From Anaerolineae bacterium (GTDB lineage: Bacteria; Chloroflexota; Anaerolineae; Anaerolineales; UBA11858), in assembly GCA_003694235.1 (NCBI GenBank), contig RFKO01000210.1:1-6384 (forward strand): a DNA stretch of 6,384 nt. The letters run 5' to 3'. The notes under the pieces are model-generated. The model worked only from the letters and a program-made list of their open reading frames with translations. It did not search any database and was not told the DNA's origin. Below are positions 1 to 6,360 of the stretch, piece by piece (position 1 is the stretch's first letter; each line of letters starts with the position of its first letter). The translations under genes and the position numbers were made by a program.

Positions 1-1629
1 CAGGTCATCGACATCGGCCTGATGCAGGGTAACCGCGCGTACCTGTTGCGCGCCGCGCTGCTGCTGTTCGCGCTGGGCGCAGGCAAAGCGCTGCTCAACC
101 TGCTGCAACGGTATCTGGCCGAATGGACGGCCGCGCATATCGGTTACGATTTGCGCAACCGCCTGTACGACCATATCCAGCGTCTCTCCTTCACCTACCA
201 CGATCACGCCCAGACGGGGCAACTGATCTCGCGCGCCATCGAAGATGTGCGCGCCATCGAGCGCTTTGCCGGCAGTAATTTGATTGAACTGGCGCGGATC
301 GGCGTGCTGCTGGTCAGCATTCTGGCGCTCATGTTCATGAGCAACTCCCGCCTGGCGATCTACGCCACGCTCCCCTTGCTGCCTCTCTTTGGATTGACCA
401 CCAATCTGGGAAGGCGCATCAGCGAGCTGTTTTTCCGGGTGGACACCGCGCTGGGGGAGCTTTCCGCCCGTCTCCAGGAAAACGTCACCGGCGTACAGGT
501 CGTGCGCGCTTTCGCCCGCGAAGCCTACGAGATCGCCCGTTTTCGTTCCGCCAACCGCAAGCTCTACCAGGCCCGCATCACCGTGATCAGCGAATGGGCC
601 AAAGTGATGCCCACCACCCGCCTGTTGGTCACCGCAGGCACGATCCTGATTTTGTGGATTGGCGGGCGCATGGTGCTGGACGGTGAGATGACCGTCGGCG
701 CCGTGGTGGCCTTCAACGCCTACCTGGTGATGCTGGCCGAACCCTCCCGCCAGCTGACCTGGCTGGTCAACGCGGCCGGCGAGGCCGCGGCCGGGGCGCG
801 GCGCGTGTTTGAAGTGCTGGACGAGCAACCCGAAATCCAGTCCCCTCCCCACGCCATCCAACTGCACAACCCCCGCGGCGCGGTGCGCTTCGAGAACGTC
901 TGGCTGCGTTACGCGGGCGAGCAGCGGTTCGCCCTGCAAAATATCAACCTGGCGGTGGAACCCAACCAGGTCGTCGCCCTGATCGGCCAGACCGGTTCGG
1001 GCAAGACCTCGCTGGTGCACCTCATCCCGCGCTTCTACGACGCCACACAGGGACGGGTTCTGGTGGATGGACAGGATGTGCGCGCCCTCGACCTGAACGC
1101 GCTGCGGCGAGAGATCGGTATCGTACTGCAAACCTCGCTTTTATTCTCCGACACCATCCGCGCCAACATCGCCTACGGGCGCCCCGACGCCGATCTGGAT
1201 GAGATCATCGCGGCCGCCAGGGCCGCCCAGGCGCACGATTTCATCTCCGCCCTGCCGGAGGGATACGACACGGTGATCGGAGAACGAGGGATCACGCTTT
1301 CGGGCGGTCAGCGGCAGCGCGTGGCCATCGCCCGCGCCCTGCTGATCGACCCTCGCATCCTGATCCTGGACGATTCCACCTCCAGCGTGGACGCCAGGAC
1401 CGAACAACGGATTCAGAAAGCCCTCCAGCACTTGATGGAAGGACGCACCACCTTCGTGATCGCGCATCGCGTCTCCACCGTCCGCCGCGCCGACCTCATC
1501 CTGGTGATGGACGGGGGGCGGATCGTCCAGCGCGGCACGCACGCCGAACTGATCGCACAGCCTGGCATCTATCGCCAGATTTACGAGGTCCAGCTGCGTC
1601 ACGATGAACCGGCGGAGGAACTCGCCTGA
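1..1629 (+). CDS. ABC exporter half-transporter, degenerate-site subunit (5' partial)
   Basis: This is a membrane-fused ABC exporter subunit (ABC_membrane plus ABC_tran, MdlB/COG1132 type) that uses ATP to move an unknown substrate across the inner membrane. The frame is open from base 1, and the first membrane helix is missing compared with family members of about 580-600 residues, so the gene starts upstream; the ATG at 22 is probably internal. Counting window codons, hydrophobic helices lie near 14-34, 95-113, 117-135, 205-225 and 231-249. The ATPase domain has Walker A GQTGSGKT (codons 329-336), Q-loop Gln377, signature LSGGQ (433-437), Walker B ILILDD with Asp458 where the catalytic Glu normally sits, and H-loop His489. 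The Glu-to-Asp change is typical of the degenerate subunit of heterodimeric exporters such as TM287/288 and BmrC/BmrD. The stop codon shares its A with the next start codon. The exporter class is near certain; the substrate is unknown. Confidence 0.95.
   Translation, partial: QVIDIGLMQGNRAYLLRAALLLFALGAGKALLNLLQRYLAEWTAAHIGYDLRNRLYDHIQRLSFTYHDHAQTGQLISRAIEDVRAIERFAGSNLIELARIGVLLVSILALMFMSNSRLAIYATLPLLPLFGLTTNLGRRISELFFRVDTALGELSARLQENVTGVQVVRAFAREAYEIARFRSANRKLYQARITVISEWAKVMPTTRLLVTAGTILILWIGGRMVLDGEMTVGAVVAFNAYLVMLAEPSRQLTWLVNAAGEAAAGARRVFEVLDEQPEIQSPPHAIQLHNPRGAVRFENVWLRYAGEQRFALQNINLAVEPNQVVALIGQTGSGKTSLVHLIPRFYDATQGRVLVDGQDVRALDLNALRREIGIVLQTSLLFSDTIRANIAYGRPDADLDEIIAAARAAQAHDFISALPEGYDTVIGERGITLSGGQRQRVAIARALLIDPRILILDDSTSSVDARTEQRIQKALQHLMEGRTTFVIAHRVSTVRRADLILVMDGGRIVQRGTHAELIAQPGIYRQIYEVQLRHDEPAEELA
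1614..1619 (+). promoter_or_regulatory. Shine-Dalgarno of the second ABC gene
   Basis: GGAGGA lies inside the last codons of the first ABC gene, nine bases before the ATG at 1629. Stop and start overlap as TGATG. A good ribosome site plus the overlap supports coupled translation and near-equal production of the two subunits, and it fixes 1629 as the start. Confidence 0.75.
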
Positions 1630-3464
1630 TGCTGAATCTGTTCCGAACCCCTCCAGACACCATCACCCCACCCGACTACGTGCTGCAAAGTCAGGCGCGC
1701 TATGACGCCGGTTACAACCCTCAGGTTGCCCGGCGGCTGTTTGCCTTTGTCAAACCGTATGCCGGGCGATTCGCCCTCTCGCTGGTCCTGATGCTGGGGG
1801 CGACCGTCGCCTCGGTCGCCGGCCCCTATTTTGTCAAGATCGCCATCGACCAGGGGATGGAGGCCGGCAACTTCGCCATGCTGCGCAAAGCCGCGCTCGG
1901 CTACCTGGGCGTGGCGCTGCTCCAGTGGCTTTTCATCTACCTGCGCGTCAACATCATGGCGCGCGTCGGACAGGCGGTGATTTACGACCTGCGCAATGTG
2001 CTGTTCGAGCACCTGCAACGCCTCTCGCTTTCGTTCTACAGCCGGTACAGCGTGGGACGGGTGATCACGCGCGTCATCAACGACGTGGGCACGCTCAGGC
2101 AATTCATCACCTGGGCTGTGCTGGCCATCGCCCGCGATCTGTTCGCCCTGGTCGGGGTGGTGATCGCCATGCTGAGCATGAACCTGCGCCTCTCGCTGAT
2201 CACCTTTACCGTGCTGCCGTTGATGATTCTGGCGACGGTCGCGTTCCGACGGATCGCCCGCATCAAATACCGGCAGGTGCGCGCCGCGGTCTCCTGGGTC
2301 AACTCGGTGCTGGCCGAGAACATCAACGGCGTGCGCGTGGTGCAGGCCTTCTCCCGCCAGGAATACAACGCCCGCTTTTTTCGGGAGGTTGTCACGCGTT
2401 ATCACCTGGAGCGTCAACTGGACGCCGCGCGGGTAGCCTCTTTTTTCACACCGGTGGTGGACCTCCTCGGCTCGCTGGCCACCATGCTGGTGGTGTGGCT
2501 GGGCGGCGCGGCAGTCCTGGGGGAAGAGATCACCGCGGGGGTGCTGGTCGCCTTTGTGCTCTACATCGGCCGCTTCTTCGACCCGATCCGCGACCTCAGC
2601 CGGCGCTTCGACACCCTGCAATCCACCATGGCGGGCGGCGAGCGCATCATCCAACTGCTGGATGCGCCGGTAGAAGTGCAGGATGCGCCCGACGCAGGCG
2701 AGCTTCCCCCCATCCGCGGCGAAGTGCGATTCGAACACGTCTGGTTTCATTACCACGACGACAAGACATGGGTGTTGGAAGACATCGATATCCACATTGA
2801 GCCGGGCGAGACGGTCGCGCTGGTAGGCGAGACCGGCGCGGGCAAAACCACTTTCATCAAACTGCTGGCCCGGTTTCACGACCCGGTGAAGGGGCGCGTG
2901 CTGGTTGACGGCCGCGACTTACGCACGGTTACCCAGGCCTCGCTCCGACGGCAGATGGGCATAGTGCTCCAGGAACCGTTCCTGTTCAACGGCACGGTCA
3001 AGGAGAATATCCTGTTTGGCCGTTTAGACGCATCCGACGAGGAAGTCATCGCGGCGGCAAAAGCCGTGGGCGCGCACGACTTCATCTCCAGACTGCGCCG
3101 CGGGTATGACACCCCCGTGGCTGAGGGCGGGGCGCTGCTTTCGGTTGGTCAACGGCAGCTGATCTCTTTTGCCCGCGCCCTGTTGGCCGACCCGCGCATT
3201 CTGATCCTGGACGAAGCCACCTCCAGCGTGGACACGCAGACCGAGCAAGTCATCCAGTCCGCCCTGACGCGCCTGTTGCAGGGGCGCACCGCCTTTGTGA
3301 TCGCCCACCGCCTCTCGACCATCACCAACGCCGACCGCATCGTGGTCATCCACGCTCAGCGCATTGTCGAGCAGGGAAAGCACGCAGAGCTGCTGGCTCG
3401 CAGGGGATACTACTGGCGACTATACCAGAGCGGTTTTCAGGAAAAAGACGCCGCGCAGGACTGA
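1629..3464 (+). CDS. ABC exporter half-transporter, catalytic-site subunit
   Basis: This is a complete 611-residue fused membrane/ATPase subunit, the partner of the preceding gene. A cytoplasmic N-terminal tail of about 45 residues comes before six predicted helices near residues 48-70, 88-106, 162-183, 188-207, 275-293 and 302-320. The ATPase domain has an aromatic A-loop Tyr (VWFHY, about 375), Walker A GETGAGKT (400-407), Q-loop Gln448, Walker B ILILDE with catalytic Glu529, and switch His560 in VIAHR. Its signature motif is LSVGQ (504-508), not LSGGQ. In an ABC dimer each ATP site combines the Walker motifs of one chain with the signature of the other. This unusual signature therefore faces the Asp-substituted Walker B of the first subunit, leaving one degenerate site; this chain's intact Walker motifs pair with the LSGGQ of the other. 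That pattern is known in TM287/288-type and BmrC/D-type exporters. Multidrug or lipid export is a common role in the family, but no substrate can be read here. Confidence 0.96.
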   Translation: MLNLFRTPPDTITPPDYVLQSQARYDAGYNPQVARRLFAFVKPYAGRFALSLVLMLGATVASVAGPYFVKIAIDQGMEAGNFAMLRKAALGYLGVALLQWLFIYLRVNIMARVGQAVIYDLRNVLFEHLQRLSLSFYSRYSVGRVITRVINDVGTLRQFITWAVLAIARDLFALVGVVIAMLSMNLRLSLITFTVLPLMILATVAFRRIARIKYRQVRAAVSWVNSVLAENINGVRVVQAFSRQEYNARFFREVVTRYHLERQLDAARVASFFTPVVDLLGSLATMLVVWLGGAAVLGEEITAGVLVAFVLYIGRFFDPIRDLSRRFDTLQSTMAGGERIIQLLDAPVEVQDAPDAGELPPIRGEVRFEHVWFHYHDDKTWVLEDIDIHIEPGETVALVGETGAGKTTFIKLLARFHDPVKGRVLVDGRDLRTVTQASLRRQMGIVLQEPFLFNGTVKENILFGRLDASDEEVIAAAKAVGAHDFISRLRRGYDTPVAEGGALLSVGQRQLISFARALLADPRILILDEATSSVDTQTEQVIQSALTRLLQGRTAFVIAHRLSTITNADRIVVIHAQRIVEQGKHAELLARRGYYWRLYQSGFQEKDAAQD

Positions 3465-3485
3465 TCATCCCCCTGCGCCCGGCCG

Positions 3486-4169
3486 TCATGCGCCGGCGAA
3501 ACGGTATCCAAAACCGCGCTCGTTGTGGATATAGCGGGGGTTATCCGGGTCGGGTTCGATCTTGCGGCGCAGGTGATACACATAGCGGCGCACGTGTCCT
3601 ACTTCGCCGGCGTACTGCGGCCCCCACACCTCGCGCACCAGCTCTTCGGGGGAAATCACTTCGCCGACGCGTTTCATCAAAGCCACCAGGAGCTTGAACT
3701 CCGTAGGGGTGAGATTGATGCGCTCATCACCGCGCCACACCTGATCGGTGCGCAGGTTGACCCGCAGATCCCCACAAACGATTTCGTCCAGGCCAGTGTC
3801 TTCAGCCCGTCGGCTACGGGCCAACACAGCATGAATGCGGGCGCTCAATTGGGCGAAAGAAAACGGCTTGGTGACGTAATCATCCGCTCCCAGCGAAAAG
3901 CCCCGCAAGATATCCGCCTCCTCATCCCGCGCCGTGAGCATGATCACCGGCACATCGCTGACCTCGCGGATGCGCTCCAACGTCTCCCAACCATCGCGCA
4001 ACGGCATGGTGACATCCAGGACAACCAGGTCCGGGGAAACCTGATAAACGGCTCGCATCCCCGATTTCCCGTCAGGCGCAGTCTCGACCTCAAAATTTTG
4101 GGTTTCCAGGTACTGTCCCAACAGGCGTGTCAGATTCTGATCGTCGTCAATCAGCAAAATTTTAGGCAT
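3486..4169 (-). CDS. OmpR/PhoB-family response regulator
   Basis: This is a DNA-binding response regulator of 227 residues, the usual size for the family. The receiver domain (residues 1-118) has the acidic pocket Asp8/Asp9/Asp10, phospho-acceptor Asp52 in LVVLDVTMP, Thr79, and Lys101 in the TKPF turn with switch Tyr98. The C-terminal winged helix (about 128-225) ends with the typical RYIHNERGFGYRF strand-and-wing region. The start at 4169 was chosen because the protein begins MPKILLIDDD, exactly at the first receiver strand, and because GAGGTG precedes it by seven bases; a longer frame from 4271 would add 34 residues with no receiver similarity. The start overlaps the end of the kinase gene by 8 bases, so the kinase is the evident partner. 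It converges on the ABC pair with a 21-base gap. Its target genes are unknown. Confidence 0.96.
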   Translation of the reverse strand: MPKILLIDDDQNLTRLLGQYLETQNFEVETAPDGKSGMRAVYQVSPDLVVLDVTMPLRDGWETLERIREVSDVPVIMLTARDEEADILRGFSLGADDYVTKPFSFAQLSARIHAVLARSRRAEDTGLDEIVCGDLRVNLRTDQVWRGDERINLTPTEFKLLVALMKRVGEVISPEELVREVWGPQYAGEVGHVRRYVYHLRRKIEPDPDNPRYIHNERGFGYRFAGA

Positions 4170-5244
4170 CTTCAGGCACCTCTGCTGTGATGGGCAACTC
4201 AAGGGTGAAGATCGTACCGGGATGCTCGGATGAGGGATGAGCGGGGGATTGCACGCGGATTTCTCCGCCATGGGCTTCGGTCAGGGCTTTGGCAAAATAC
4301 AGGCCCAGTCCCCATCCGCTTTGCGCTATGCGGTCGCCTCGTTCCAGGCGGTGAAATCGTTCGAAAATGTCTTGCTGAACATGGGGCGGAATTCCAGGCC
4401 CATAGTCTTCCACCGCGATGGCAAGACGGTCATCCTTCAGACGGGCGCTCAGGCGAATGGGCTGATCGGCAGGGGAGTATTTAACCGCGTTGCTGAGCAG
4501 ATTCTCCACCACCTTTTCCAGATAGATTTCATCGCCCCATACCGGCGGCAGGACTTCCGGCACGTCCCACTCCACCACACGCCCCTTACACTCACAGGTG
4601 ACCTCAACGGCACGCTTCAACAACGGGCGAACGGCCACCGGCCCGAGATTGAGTTGCAGTTTCCCCGCCTCCAGCCGGGAGAGATCCAGAATTTCGCTCA
4701 CAAAGCGGGTCAGACGTTCGCTCTCCGCCGCCATGGTTTCCAGAATAGCGCGCGTCTCAGCATGGAGGTCATTCCCGCGGCTGAGGGCCAGTTCCAGACC
4801 GCCGTTCAGCGTGGTGAGCGGGCCGCGCAGTTCGTGGCTGACCAGCGAGACGAAGTCGGATTTCAACTGATCCAGTTCCTGCAGCTCGGCGTAAGCCCGC
4901 GCCAGTTCGGCGTTGCGTTCTTCCAGTTCGGCGGTGCGCTCGGCCACTTTGCGCTCCAGATCAACGTTCAGAACTTCCAGTTCGGCGGCGAATTCGATCT
5001 GCTGGCGCAGCAGGCGGATGATGTAACTGAGCACAATGAACACCGCCGTGGGGCCGAGCACACCAAAGAAGAAGATCTCGGCGCTCAGGTTGATGTCGAA
5101 GCGCACCTGCCCCACCCGAATCCAGTGTTCGTTGACTTCGTACCACACAACGATCAGGTAAAGCACCAGGGGCAATGCAAAGCGCAAAATCCCCACGGCG
5201 CGCAATTGCCGCTGACTGAGTAGAGATCTTTTTTCGGCCAACAT
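4162..5244 (-). CDS. Membrane sensor histidine kinase without a recognisable input domain
   Basis: This is an orthodox histidine kinase that autophosphorylates and passes phosphate to the overlapping response regulator. From the ATG at 5244 it has 360 residues: two membrane helices (about 18-35 and 57-78) with only about 20 residues between them, a charged coiled-coil linker (about 87-130, many Glu/Leu/Ala/Arg heptads), and a HisKA dimerisation domain with phospho-acceptor His137 in SHELRGPL. The HATPase_c domain has an N box (ENLLSNAVKYSP, Asn252), G1 box DYGPG (280-284), F box (IFERFHRL) and G2 box GWGLG (310-314). No PAS, GAF, HAMP or sizeable extracytoplasmic domain is visible, so sensing may occur in the membrane or the short loop. 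Gly replaces the usual Thr/Asn three residues after the Glu in the HExxT motif. The start is uncertain: an in-frame GTG at 5280 would add 12 residues, and neither start has a clear Shine-Dalgarno. ATG was preferred because the likely promoter lies so close to 5280. Confidence 0.93.
   Translation of the reverse strand: MLAEKRSLLSQRQLRAVGILRFALPLVLYLIVVWYEVNEHWIRVGQVRFDINLSAEIFFFGVLGPTAVFIVLSYIIRLLRQQIEFAAELEVLNVDLERKVAERTAELEERNAELARAYAELQELDQLKSDFVSLVSHELRGPLTTLNGGLELALSRGNDLHAETRAILETMAAESERLTRFVSEILDLSRLEAGKLQLNLGPVAVRPLLKRAVEVTCECKGRVVEWDVPEVLPPVWGDEIYLEKVVENLLSNAVKYSPADQPIRLSARLKDDRLAIAVEDYGPGIPPHVQQDIFERFHRLERGDRIAQSGWGLGLYFAKALTEAHGGEIRVQSPAHPSSEHPGTIFTLELPITAEVPEDA
4177..4182 (-). promoter_or_regulatory. 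Shine-Dalgarno of the response regulator
   Basis: On the minus strand GAGGTG lies seven bases before the ATG at 4169, inside the last codons of the kinase gene. It decides the regulator start in favour of 4169 over the in-frame upstream option at 4271, and fits translational coupling from kinase to regulator. Confidence 0.65.
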
Positions 5245-5303
5245 AAGTCTGAAATGGCGAGCGTTGCACAAACCGGCCACTGTCTGGCGTTGATTTCGGC
5301 CTC

Positions 5304-5332
5304 ATTATACATGACTTTCAATCCGTTGAGCA
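5304..5332 (-). promoter_or_regulatory. Candidate promoter of the kinase-regulator operon
   Basis: The minus strand carries a perfect TATAAT at 5309-5304, with a TG directly before it. At 17-base spacing the -35 hexamer is TGCTCA (5332-5327), a poor match to TTGACA. Transcription would begin near 5297, leaving about 16 bases before the GTG at 5280 or about 52 before the ATG at 5244. The weak -35 would fit an activated promoter, but that is inference. Confidence 0.5.
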
Positions 5333-5347
5333 CAATCGCGACATTGA

Positions 5348-5376
5348 TGGACACAAATTGCACAGATCGGTATAGA
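5348..5376 (+). promoter_or_regulatory. Candidate plus-strand promoter upstream of the leader
   Basis: TGGACA (5348-5353) and TATAGA (5371-5376) are separated by exactly 17 bases, matching five and four of six consensus bases. Transcription would start near 5383, just before the foldable leader, and could end at the 5530-5551 hairpin to give an RNA of roughly 180 bases. It lies back to back with the kinase promoter. The prediction rests on hexamers alone. Confidence 0.35.
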
Positions 5377-5458
5377 AACCGCACATGCTTCTGTGCCACA
5401 GTGAGAGCGAGATTAAACCACCGTTCCCGGCGGTAACGGAGGCTCTATCTTTCTGCAC

Positions 5459-5529
5459 GGAGGAGTGTATGTCCAAACGAAATCTTTCGCTTTTGCTGAT
5501 TCTGGGTACTACTCAGCCTACAGAAAAAA
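5459..5529 (+). pseudogene. Short translated start: leader peptide or truncated gene remnant
   Basis: GGAGG (5459-5463) lies five bases before an ATG at 5469, the best ribosome site in the region. The peptide starts MSKRNLSLLLILG, with basic residues then a hydrophobic run like the beginning of a signal peptide or membrane anchor. After about 20 codons the frame runs straight into the terminator hairpin at 5530. Beyond that it continues without recognisable protein and collides out of frame with the cytochrome gene. Either it is a short leader peptide or the 5' stump of an exported-protein gene whose body was deleted. Nothing tells these apart here, and a chance ATG is also possible. Confidence 0.3.
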
Positions 5530-5563
5530 ACGGGGCGGTTTTCCGCCCCGTCGTTGCTTTTTT
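5524..5563. terminator. Bidirectional intrinsic terminator
   Basis: A perfect nine-base-pair stem (ACGGGGCGG 5530-5538 with CCGCCCCGT 5543-5551) closes a TTTT loop. On the plus strand six Ts follow at 5558-5563 after a six-base gap. On the minus strand the seven As at 5524-5530 give a T run directly at the stem base, a near ideal terminator. It insulates the leader unit from the cytochrome gene. Confidence 0.85.
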
Positions 5564-5606
5564 CATCCCCAGGAGCACAAAGCGAACATTCTTAATAAAA
5601 ACCCCA

Positions 5607-5635
5607 TTGATTCCCTCTGCCGATGGGATTATTTT
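5607..5635 (+). promoter_or_regulatory. Candidate promoter of the cytochrome gene
   Basis: TTGATT (5607-5612) and TATTTT (5630-5635) are spaced by 17 bases, each matching four of six consensus bases. A start near 5642 would leave about 30 bases before the ATG at 5674. Its place directly downstream of a terminator makes a dedicated promoter necessary somewhere here. Confidence 0.4.
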
Positions 5636-5659
5636 CTCCACAACAATACCTCGACAAAG

Positions 5660-5665
5660 AAGGGA
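5660..5665 (+). promoter_or_regulatory. Shine-Dalgarno of the cytochrome gene
   Basis: AAGGGA lies eight bases before the ATG at 5674. This selects the start that begins directly with a signal/anchor helix over the in-frame ATG at 5623, which would add 17 polar residues in front of it. Confidence 0.55.
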
Positions 5666-5673
5666 ATCTCGTC

Positions 5674-6294
5674 ATGAAGAAATCACTGGTTTTCTTGGGG
5701 GTGCTTGTGATCGTTGTTGTCGCCGTCGCAGTGGGAGGATTTGCGTATGGGTATCAACTGGAGAACAATGATGCCTTCTGCGCCTCCTGTCACACCGAGC
5801 CGGAGAGCACATATTATCAGCGCACGATGAGCGATACCGGTCATGATCTGGCCGCCTGGCATAGCGCGGAAGGCGTGCGCTGCATCGACTGCCATAGCGA
5901 GGCCGGTTTGACGGGGCGCGTCGGCGCGATGATGGTGGGCGCCCGCGATATGATCGCCTTCCGCACCGGAAACTACACCCAGCCGGCGACCACCACCAGG
6001 CCACTGGGGACGAGCAGTTGCACCAAGTGCCACAGTTTCTCGTTCTTCGGCGGTGAGGCTGGAGAAGGGCGCAGCGTGGATGGGGTGCGCGGCCACGATG
6101 GTCATTACCACAGCGGGCGATTGCTGGCCGTCTGGCGGGCGCGCGGCGGCCCGGTGAACGCCTGCGCCGAGTGTCATCCGGCCCACCCCGCCTCAACGCT
6201 TGGAGATTACCGCAACAACAGTGTGATCAACCAGGGTTGCGATGCCTGCCACGCCGTGCTGGGAGAAGGCGGGCGCGAAGGACGAGGCGATTAA
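5674..6294 (+). CDS. Membrane-anchored pentahaem c-type cytochrome, NapC/NirT-like
   Basis: This 206-residue protein starts with MKK and a hydrophobic helix (about 4-26) that is probably an uncleaved membrane anchor placing the rest outside the cytoplasm. Five CXXCH haem c attachment motifs follow: CASCH 36-40, CIDCH 70-74, CTKCH 116-120, CAECH 164-168 and CDACH 189-193. Further histidines at 57, 63, 141, 144, 146 and 171 could act as distal haem ligands. The N-terminal half, with its anchor, first haem near residue 36 and a GVRCIDCH block, resembles NapC/NirT/NrfH quinol-oxidising cytochromes. Those usually have four haems and often a Met shortly after the first motif, which is not seen here (CASCHTEPES). 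The likely role is electron transfer between membrane quinols and an extracytoplasmic redox partner. Haem attachment would need a cytochrome c maturation system. It stands alone between two terminators, so it is probably monocistronic. The haem content is clear; the subfamily and partner are not. Confidence 0.93.
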   Translation: MKKSLVFLGVLVIVVVAVAVGGFAYGYQLENNDAFCASCHTEPESTYYQRTMSDTGHDLAAWHSAEGVRCIDCHSEAGLTGRVGAMMVGARDMIAFRTGNYTQPATTTRPLGTSSCTKCHSFSFFGGEAGEGRSVDGVRGHDGHYHSGRLLAVWRARGGPVNACAECHPAHPASTLGDYRNNSVINQGCDACHAVLGEGGREGRGD

Positions 6295-6337
6295 AAACGC
6301 ACGGGCCGCGGGAAAGTCCCCGCGGCCCGTTTTGTTT
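6293..6337. terminator. Strong intrinsic terminator after the cytochrome gene
   Basis: A perfect twelve-base-pair GC-rich stem (6301-6312 with 6319-6330) closes a six-base loop AAAGTC and is followed by TTTTGTTT on the plus strand. On the minus strand five Ts (As at 6293-6297) follow three bases after the stem, so it can also stop leftward transcription. It begins seven bases after the cytochrome stop codon. Confidence 0.93.
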
Positions 6338-6360
6338 CCGCAACACTCTTTTACTTTTAC

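Larger units (their letters stand above)
5383..5563 (+). ncRNA. Possible short structured transcript or leader RNA
   Basis: A transcript from the candidate promoter to the terminator would be about 180 bases long. Its first half can form nested pairings: GUGC 5393-5396 with GCAC 5455-5458, AGAGC 5404-5408 with GCUCU 5442-5446, and CCGUU 5421-5425 with AACGG 5435-5439. Competing alternatives are GCACA 5381-5385 with UGUGC 5392-5396, and ACCG 5420-5423 with CGGU 5431-5434. A strong ribosome site follows directly at 5459, then a hairpin terminator. The arrangement resembles a cis-regulatory leader or a small RNA gene. I do not recognise any named riboswitch or RNA family in it. The pairings are short, so chance is a real alternative. 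Confidence 0.25.
5281..5673. other. Intergenic region with divergent signals
   Basis: This 393-base stretch separates the minus-strand kinase from the plus-strand cytochrome and is visibly more AT-rich than its flanks. It holds a minus-strand TATAAT box at 5304-5309, a candidate plus-strand promoter at 5348-5376, a foldable leader at 5381-5458, a strong Shine-Dalgarno with ATG at 5459-5471, a terminator at 5524-5563 and a candidate cytochrome promoter at 5607-5635. Open frames crossing it do not look like conserved protein. Those running past 5674 merely overlap the cytochrome gene out of frame. Confidence 0.6.

Noticed and set aside
22..24. ATG at 22 as the start of the first ABC gene
   Set aside because: The frame is open to base 1, the codons before it look like family sequence (VIDIGL), and the first membrane helix would be missing.
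1599..2879. 426-codon open frame on the minus strand opposite the second ABC gene
   Set aside because: Its translation is low-complexity, rich in His, Gln, Asp and Arg with no domain. It mirrors a strongly conserved ABC gene and is a product of high GC content.
4170..4271. N-terminal extension of the response regulator to 4271
   Set aside because: The added 34 residues are Pro/Ser-rich, lie inside the kinase gene and precede a well-placed ATG with its own Shine-Dalgarno.
4237..5223. 328-codon plus-strand open frame opposite the kinase
   Set aside because: The minus strand encodes a complete kinase with all catalytic boxes. The plus frame shows no motif and is a compositional shadow.
5421..5445. 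Short resemblance of the GGTAACGGAGGC stretch to a 23S rRNA segment
   Set aside because: Only about ten bases match and the surrounding sequence does not continue as rRNA.
5465..5677. 70-codon plus-strand frame starting with GTG at 5465
   Set aside because: The GGAGG is directly against this GTG, too close for initiation; the frame runs through the terminator hairpin and has no recognisable domain.
5672..6196. Minus-strand frames opposite the cytochrome
   Set aside because: They are Arg/Pro-rich and without motifs, while the plus strand carries five in-register CXXCH motifs.
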